Source: Acidobacteriaceae bacterium
GTDB taxonomy: Bacteria; Acidobacteriota; Terriglobia; Terriglobales; Acidobacteriaceae
Direction: 5' to 3'
DNA: 10,465 nucleotides
NCBI GenBank assembly: GCA_030040115.1
Contig: JASHUH010000329.1
Span: 1-10,465 of the forward strand
Positions 8,439 through 10,465 of this stretch are shown here, in pieces. The position numbers were made by a program, and so were the translations under genes. A model generated the notes under the pieces. It did not search any database and was not told the DNA's origin. It saw nothing but the letters and a program-made list of their open reading frames with translations. How positions within the stretch are numbered: position 1 is the first letter of the stretch; the number at the start of each line of letters is the position of its first letter.

Positions 8439-8468
8439 TTGACGCTTGGCTTCGACCCGTGACAAGAT
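8439..8468 (+). promoter_or_regulatory. Candidate promoter of the structured RNA
   Basis: TTGACG (8439-8444, 5/6 match) is followed after 18 bp by CAAGAT (8463-8468, 3/6 match). A second TTGACG lies 12 bp upstream (8427-8432). Transcription would start near 8475, just before the self-complementary segment. The -35 is good and the -10 is weak. Confidence 0.35.
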
Positions 8469-8475
8469 TTGGCCC

Positions 8476-8700
8476 TGAGACTTCGATGGGGGTCCTTGCC
8501 CTCTGGCCTGCGCAACAGACTGCACCCGCGCCGCAAGTCCCGAGCCGGAGGTAATGTTAGCGGGAAAGTTACTCCCGCGCTGCGGAACCAGCTGCCGCGA
8601 CGGCCTGTGGCGAGGGAGCTTTTCCACTGCTCGGAACCGGAGCTCTGCGCGGAAAAAGGGGATTAATCCTTTGTTGCAGAGCAAGATAGCCCGTAAGACG
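8476..8700 (+). ncRNA. Structured non-coding RNA candidate, 6S RNA-like
   Basis: The two ends of this segment pair as a long rod, seen by eye. CTTG 8495-8498 pairs with CAAG 8682-8685, CTCT 8501-8504 with AGAG 8678-8681, and GCAACAGA 8512-8519 with the segment 8670-8677 (one G-U). CCGCGC 8526-8531 pairs with GCGCGG 8647-8652, and CCGAG 8540-8544 with CTCGG 8630-8634. Inside are local hairpins: GCGGGA/TCCCGC (8560-8565/8573-8578), GCGG/CCGC (8582-8585/8595-8598) and GTGG/CCAC (8607-8610/8624-8627). A closed, interrupted rod of about 200 nt is the architecture of 6S RNA (ssrS), which binds and sequesters the sigma70 RNA polymerase holoenzyme. The 5' arm AAGTCCCGAGCCG also resembles the AGUCCCCUGAGCCG stretch of E. 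coli 6S as I recall it. Strand is chosen from the promoter and terminator placement. The 6S identity is inference; the pairing is directly visible. Ends are approximate. Confidence 0.45.
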
Positions 8701-8709
8701 GAGTGACAG

Positions 8710-8744
8710 GCGGGTTCGCTGCGTCGCCCCGCGGCATAATTTTC
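8710..8744 (+). terminator. Candidate terminator after the structured RNA
   Basis: GCGGG (8710-8714) pairs with CCCGC (8728-8732) around a 13-nt loop and is followed within a few bases by ATAATTTT. It would end a plus-strand transcript begun near 8475 and separates it from the next promoter. Confidence 0.4.
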
Positions 8745-8747
8745 CTA

Positions 8748-8776
8748 TTGATTTTTGAAGAAAATATCCCTAAAAT
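8748..8776 (+). promoter_or_regulatory. Promoter of the small basic protein gene
   Basis: TTGATT (8748-8753, 4/6 match) is followed after exactly 17 bp by TAAAAT (8771-8776, 5/6 match), in a distinctly AT-rich patch. This is the best sigma70-type promoter in the window. Transcription would start near 8783, giving a leader of about 87 nt. Confidence 0.6.
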
Positions 8777-8790
8777 GAAACTAAAGTTTC
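8777..8790. promoter_or_regulatory. Perfect palindrome over the start site, candidate operator
   Basis: GAAACT-AA-AGTTTC has 6-bp arms and a 2-bp centre. It begins at the base after the -10 box and covers the expected start site near 8783. That position suits a repressor-binding site. No repressor gene is identifiable in the window. Confidence 0.4.
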
Positions 8791-8830
8791 CTCAGGGCCC
8801 ATCGTCCCCCCGAGTGCGCGGCAGAGGAAA
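8787..8830 (+). other. Leader stem-loop upstream of the small basic protein gene
   Basis: TTTCCTC (8787-8793) pairs with GAGGAAA (8824-8830) in the expected 5' leader, enclosing a GC-rich 30-nt loop. The left arm overlaps the palindrome at 8777-8790. The ribosome binding site AAGGA (about 8855-8860) lies outside the hairpin, so it would not directly hide it. Confidence 0.25.
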
Positions 8831-8869
8831 GTAGAGAAAATCCATCCTTCTTCTAAGGACAGACAATCA

Positions 8870-9097
8870 ATGGCAAAGCGTCGTGGAAATCCGAATTGGG
8901 GCAAGCCGGAGCCCATCGGGCCAGTTGTGCCCACAGTTACCTCCTTCGAGCAGATCGTGAAGGAGTTCAAGCTGCCGCCGGATCAGTATATCCGGTCTAC
9001 CCGCCTTCGCGAGTGGGCGCGGCGGAACAAAAATTCCAAGTACATTCCCGAGGCTCTGCTTGAGGCCTGGGGCTTTGAGATTGAATCGACATTGTAG
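8870..9097 (+). CDS. Small basic protein of unknown function
   Basis: The product has 75 residues with no signal peptide or membrane segment. It opens with MAKRRGNPNWGKPEP, a basic, Gly/Pro/Asn-rich stretch. Residues 24-50 (TSFEQIVKEFKLPPDQY then RSTRLREWARRNKN) look helical and positively charged, and a short C-terminal segment (IPEALLEAWGFEIEST) follows. The pattern suggests a nucleic-acid or ribosome-associated protein, but that is a guess from composition; I recognise no domain. I believe similarly opening small hypothetical proteins occur in Acidobacteriota. The gene has its own good promoter, a leader of about 87 nt with a palindrome on the start site, AAGGA about 10 nt before the ATG, and a strong terminator 26 bp after the stop. 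It is therefore a single-gene unit that is probably well expressed. Confidence 0.75.
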   Translation: MAKRRGNPNWGKPEPIGPVVPTVTSFEQIVKEFKLPPDQYIRSTRLREWARRNKNSKYIPEALLEAWGFEIESTL

Positions 9098-9122
9098 GAC
9101 TTCTGCGTCTTGCCAGTGGACT

Positions 9123-9152
9123 CAAAAGCGCCGCCTTCGTGCGGCGCTTTTG
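9123..9152. terminator. Strong intrinsic terminator, usable in both directions
   Basis: A perfect 12-bp stem (CAAAAGCGCCGC 9123-9134, GCGGCGCTTTTG 9141-9152) surrounds the 6-nt loop CTTCGT, with A and T tracts at the two feet. It lies 26 bp after the stop of the 75-residue protein and insulates ribBA from it. Confidence 0.88.
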
Positions 9153-9178
9153 CTGTTTGCGCTCGCCTTTGCTGTTTG
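9149..9178 (+). repeat. 11-bp direct repeat between terminator and ribBA
   Basis: TTTGCTGTTTG occurs at 9149-9159 and again at 9168-9178, offset by 19 bp, in the short gap upstream of the ribBA gene. Copies nearly two helical turns apart could be protein sites or a relic of local duplication. Confidence 0.5.
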
Positions 9179-9198
9179 GTCATTGGCTGGGCGAGAAT
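9169..9198 (+). promoter_or_regulatory. Weak candidate promoter of ribBA
   Basis: TTGCTG (9169-9174, 3/6) is followed after 18 bp by GAGAAT (9193-9198, 4/6). It would start transcription only a few bases before the ATG at 9210, which fits the lack of a clear ribosome binding site there. It is the only position in the 57-bp gap that suits, and the match is poor. Confidence 0.2.
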
Positions 9199-9209
9199 AG
9201 ACACACACG

Positions 9210-10465
9210 ATGCCGCAAGCGCCACGCATCTTCGACCCTCCCTTCACCGACGTCCCCGGCGCACTCGCCGAGATTCGCGCTGGCCGCATGGTGGTGGTGG
9301 TCGACGACGAGGACCGCGAAAACGAGGGCGACCTGACGCTCGCCGCCGAGCACGTCACCCCCGAAGCCATCAATTTTATGGCCCGTTACGGCCGCGGCCT
9401 CATCTGCCTGACCCTCACTGAGGAGCGCGCCGATCACCTGCGCCTCTTCCCCATGACCCAGCACAACTCCTCGCGCTTCGGCACGGCCTTTACCGAGACC
9501 ATCGAGGCCCGCGAAGGCGTCACGACCGGCATCTCGGCCGCCGACCGCGCCCACACCATCCGCGTCGCCATCGATCCCCAGTCCAACTGGTCCGATCTGG
9601 CGCGTCCCGGCCACGTCTTTCCCCTGCGCGCACGCCGCGGCGGCGTGCTGGTCCGCGCCGGCCAGACTGAGGCCTCAGTGGACCTGGCGCGGATGGCGGG
9701 GCTGAACCCTTCGGGCGTGATCTGTGAAATTATGCGCGACGACGGCGCGATGGCCCGCATCCCCGATCTCATCCTTTTCTGCAAAGAGCATGGCCTGCTC
9801 ATCCTCACCGTCGCCGAGCTCATCCGCTACCGCCTGCGCAACGAGCGCTACATCGTCCGCGCCGGCGAGCGCCGCATTCACACCCGCTACGGCGAGTTCC
9901 GCATGATCGCCTATGAGAGCGAGGTCAACGGCGGCGAAAGCCACGTCGCGCTGGTTCGCGGCGACCTTTGCCCGGACTGCCCCGCGATGCATGGCAGAGC
10001 AGCCGGCGAATCGTGGCCCAGCGGGGCTAGCCAGCCCTCTAACGGCCAATCCATGAACGGCCAATCTTCGAATCATCAGCCCGGCGCGCCCGATCCATGC
10101 CCGCGCGCCGTTCTGGTCCGCGTCCACACCCGCTGCACCGCCGGCGACGTCTTTGCCGCCGACTGCCGCTGCCGCGAGACCCTCGACCAGTCCATGCGCA
10201 TGATCGCCGAGGAGGGCTGCGGCGTGATTCTTTACCTCCACAACACCTCGCGCGGCTTCGAGATCGAGCACACGCCCGTCCCGGCCTTCGGTCCCGGCGG
10301 CGCCGTCGCCCCAGCCGCCGAGCGCGAAGCCGGCTCCGGCCAACTGCTCCTTCACCAGGAGCTGCGCGCCCGCGAGGGCTCGCAGGCGCGCACCGGCCGC
10401 ATCCTTCGCGCCATCGGCCTCGGCGGCCAGATTTTGTCCGACCTCGGCATCCAGCGCATCCGCCT
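9210..10465 (+). CDS. ribBA: RibBA-type protein: DHBP synthase with a divergent GTP cyclohydrolase II-like domain (runs off window)
   Basis: 418 residues are visible and the frame is open at the right edge. Residues about 8-205 are 3,4-dihydroxy-2-butanone 4-phosphate synthase (ribulose 5-phosphate to DHBP and formate; riboflavin pathway, cytoplasm). [10 protein letters not shown] (32-41), [13 protein letters not shown]85-[18 protein letters not shown] and RPGHVFPLR with H135 are in place. The E. coli catalytic His153 position is Gln152 (AGQTEA). Residues about 215-418 align with GTP cyclohydrolase II but look degenerate. The Cys ligands are C309, C319 and C321 (one residue closer than the usual C-x10-C-x-C), the RQEGRGIGL motif reads HNTSRGFEI (344-352), and the Asp of the DxRxY motif is lost (RILRAIG). 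About 45 residues (254-299) are inserted before the cyclohydrolase core. The RibB function is likely; RibA activity is doubtful. No FMN riboswitch or clear ribosome binding site is seen upstream. Confidence 0.88.
   Translation, partial: MPQAPRIFDPPFTDVPGALAEIRAGRMVVVVDDEDRENEGDLTLAAEHVTPEAINFMARYGRGLICLTLTEERADHLRLFPMTQHNSSRFGTAFTETIEAREGVTTGISAADRAHTIRVAIDPQSNWSDLARPGHVFPLRARRGGVLVRAGQTEASVDLARMAGLNPSGVICEIMRDDGAMARIPDLILFCKEHGLLILTVAELIRYRLRNERYIVRAGERRIHTRYGEFRMIAYESEVNGGESHVALVRGDLCPDCPAMHGRAAGESWPSGASQPSNGQSMNGQSSNHQPGAPDPCPRAVLVRVHTRCTAGDVFAADCRCRETLDQSMRMIAEEGCGVILYLHNTSRGFEIEHTPVPAFGPGGAVAPAAEREAGSGQLLLHQELRAREGSQARTGRILRAIGLGGQILSDLGIQRIR
10041..10066 (+). repeat. In-frame 15-bp-period repeat inside the ribBA linker
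   Basis: AACGGCCAATC occurs at 10041-10051 and 10056-10066, a 15-bp step. It encodes N278-G-Q-S-M followed by N283-G-Q-S-S and a decayed N-H-Q. This is a small tandem peptide repeat inside the inserted linker, the sort of sequence that grows by slippage. Confidence 0.55.

Noticed and set aside
8175..8684. 169-codon minus-strand frame (and a 65-codon plus-strand frame at 8469-8666) over the structured RNA region
   Set aside because: The minus frame overlaps the gnd 5' end out of frame. Both are Arg-rich, without a credible ribosome binding site or domain, and run across the paired arms of the candidate RNA.
9098..9209. FMN riboswitch upstream of the riboflavin gene
   Set aside because: The 112-bp gap is mostly terminator plus direct repeat. 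None of the conserved FMN aptamer segments are visible and the space is too short.
1..10465. tRNA genes, IS elements, phage attachment sites, CRISPR arrays
   Set aside because: I saw no tRNA cloverleaf signatures, transposase motifs, terminal inverted repeats or regularly spaced repeats on either strand.

Overview
The window looks like chromosomal DNA of a GC-rich, free-living bacterium. Two large secreted glycosidases, a secreted cupin, an isolated NuoL-type subunit and a small 'MAKRRGNPNWGKP'-type protein together suggest an Acidobacteriota-like heterotroph. That placement is an inference from gene style only, since there is no rRNA or marker gene. There is no IS element, phage gene, tRNA or CRISPR array.

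Layout. (1) 1-428, minus: N-terminal part of a NuoL/MrpA/DabB-type proton-channel membrane subunit, running off the left edge. (2) 429-693: divergent intergenic region. (3) 694-6736, plus: a probable carbohydrate operon with an exported GH63-type glycosidase, an exported GH38-type alpha-mannosidase and a small exported cupin. The gaps are about 80 bp with no clear internal terminator. (4) 6839-8299, minus: 6-phosphogluconate dehydrogenase (gnd), convergent with the cupin gene. (5) 8300-8869: 570 bp without a protein gene. It holds the gnd promoter, a strongly self-complementary segment that I interpret as a 6S-RNA-like non-coding RNA with its own promoter and terminator, and then a good sigma70-type promoter with a perfect palindrome on its start site. 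(6) 8870-9097, plus: a 75-residue basic protein of unknown function, closed by a textbook terminator. (7) 9210-10465, plus: a RibBA-type riboflavin gene running off the right edge. Its DHBP-synthase half looks intact except for a His-to-Gln change. Its GTP-cyclohydrolase-II half looks degenerate and carries an inserted linker.

How it fits together. GH63 and GH38 would act outside the cytoplasm on alpha-glucosyl or alpha-mannosyl glycans, and the cupin may be a helper or binding protein. gnd (pentose phosphate pathway) and ribBA (flavin synthesis) are housekeeping; gnd makes ribulose 5-phosphate, which is the substrate of the RibB domain. No single 'new system' stands out as certain. The best candidates for a second look are the structured RNA at about 8476-8700, the degenerate RibA domain, and the palindrome-controlled small basic protein.
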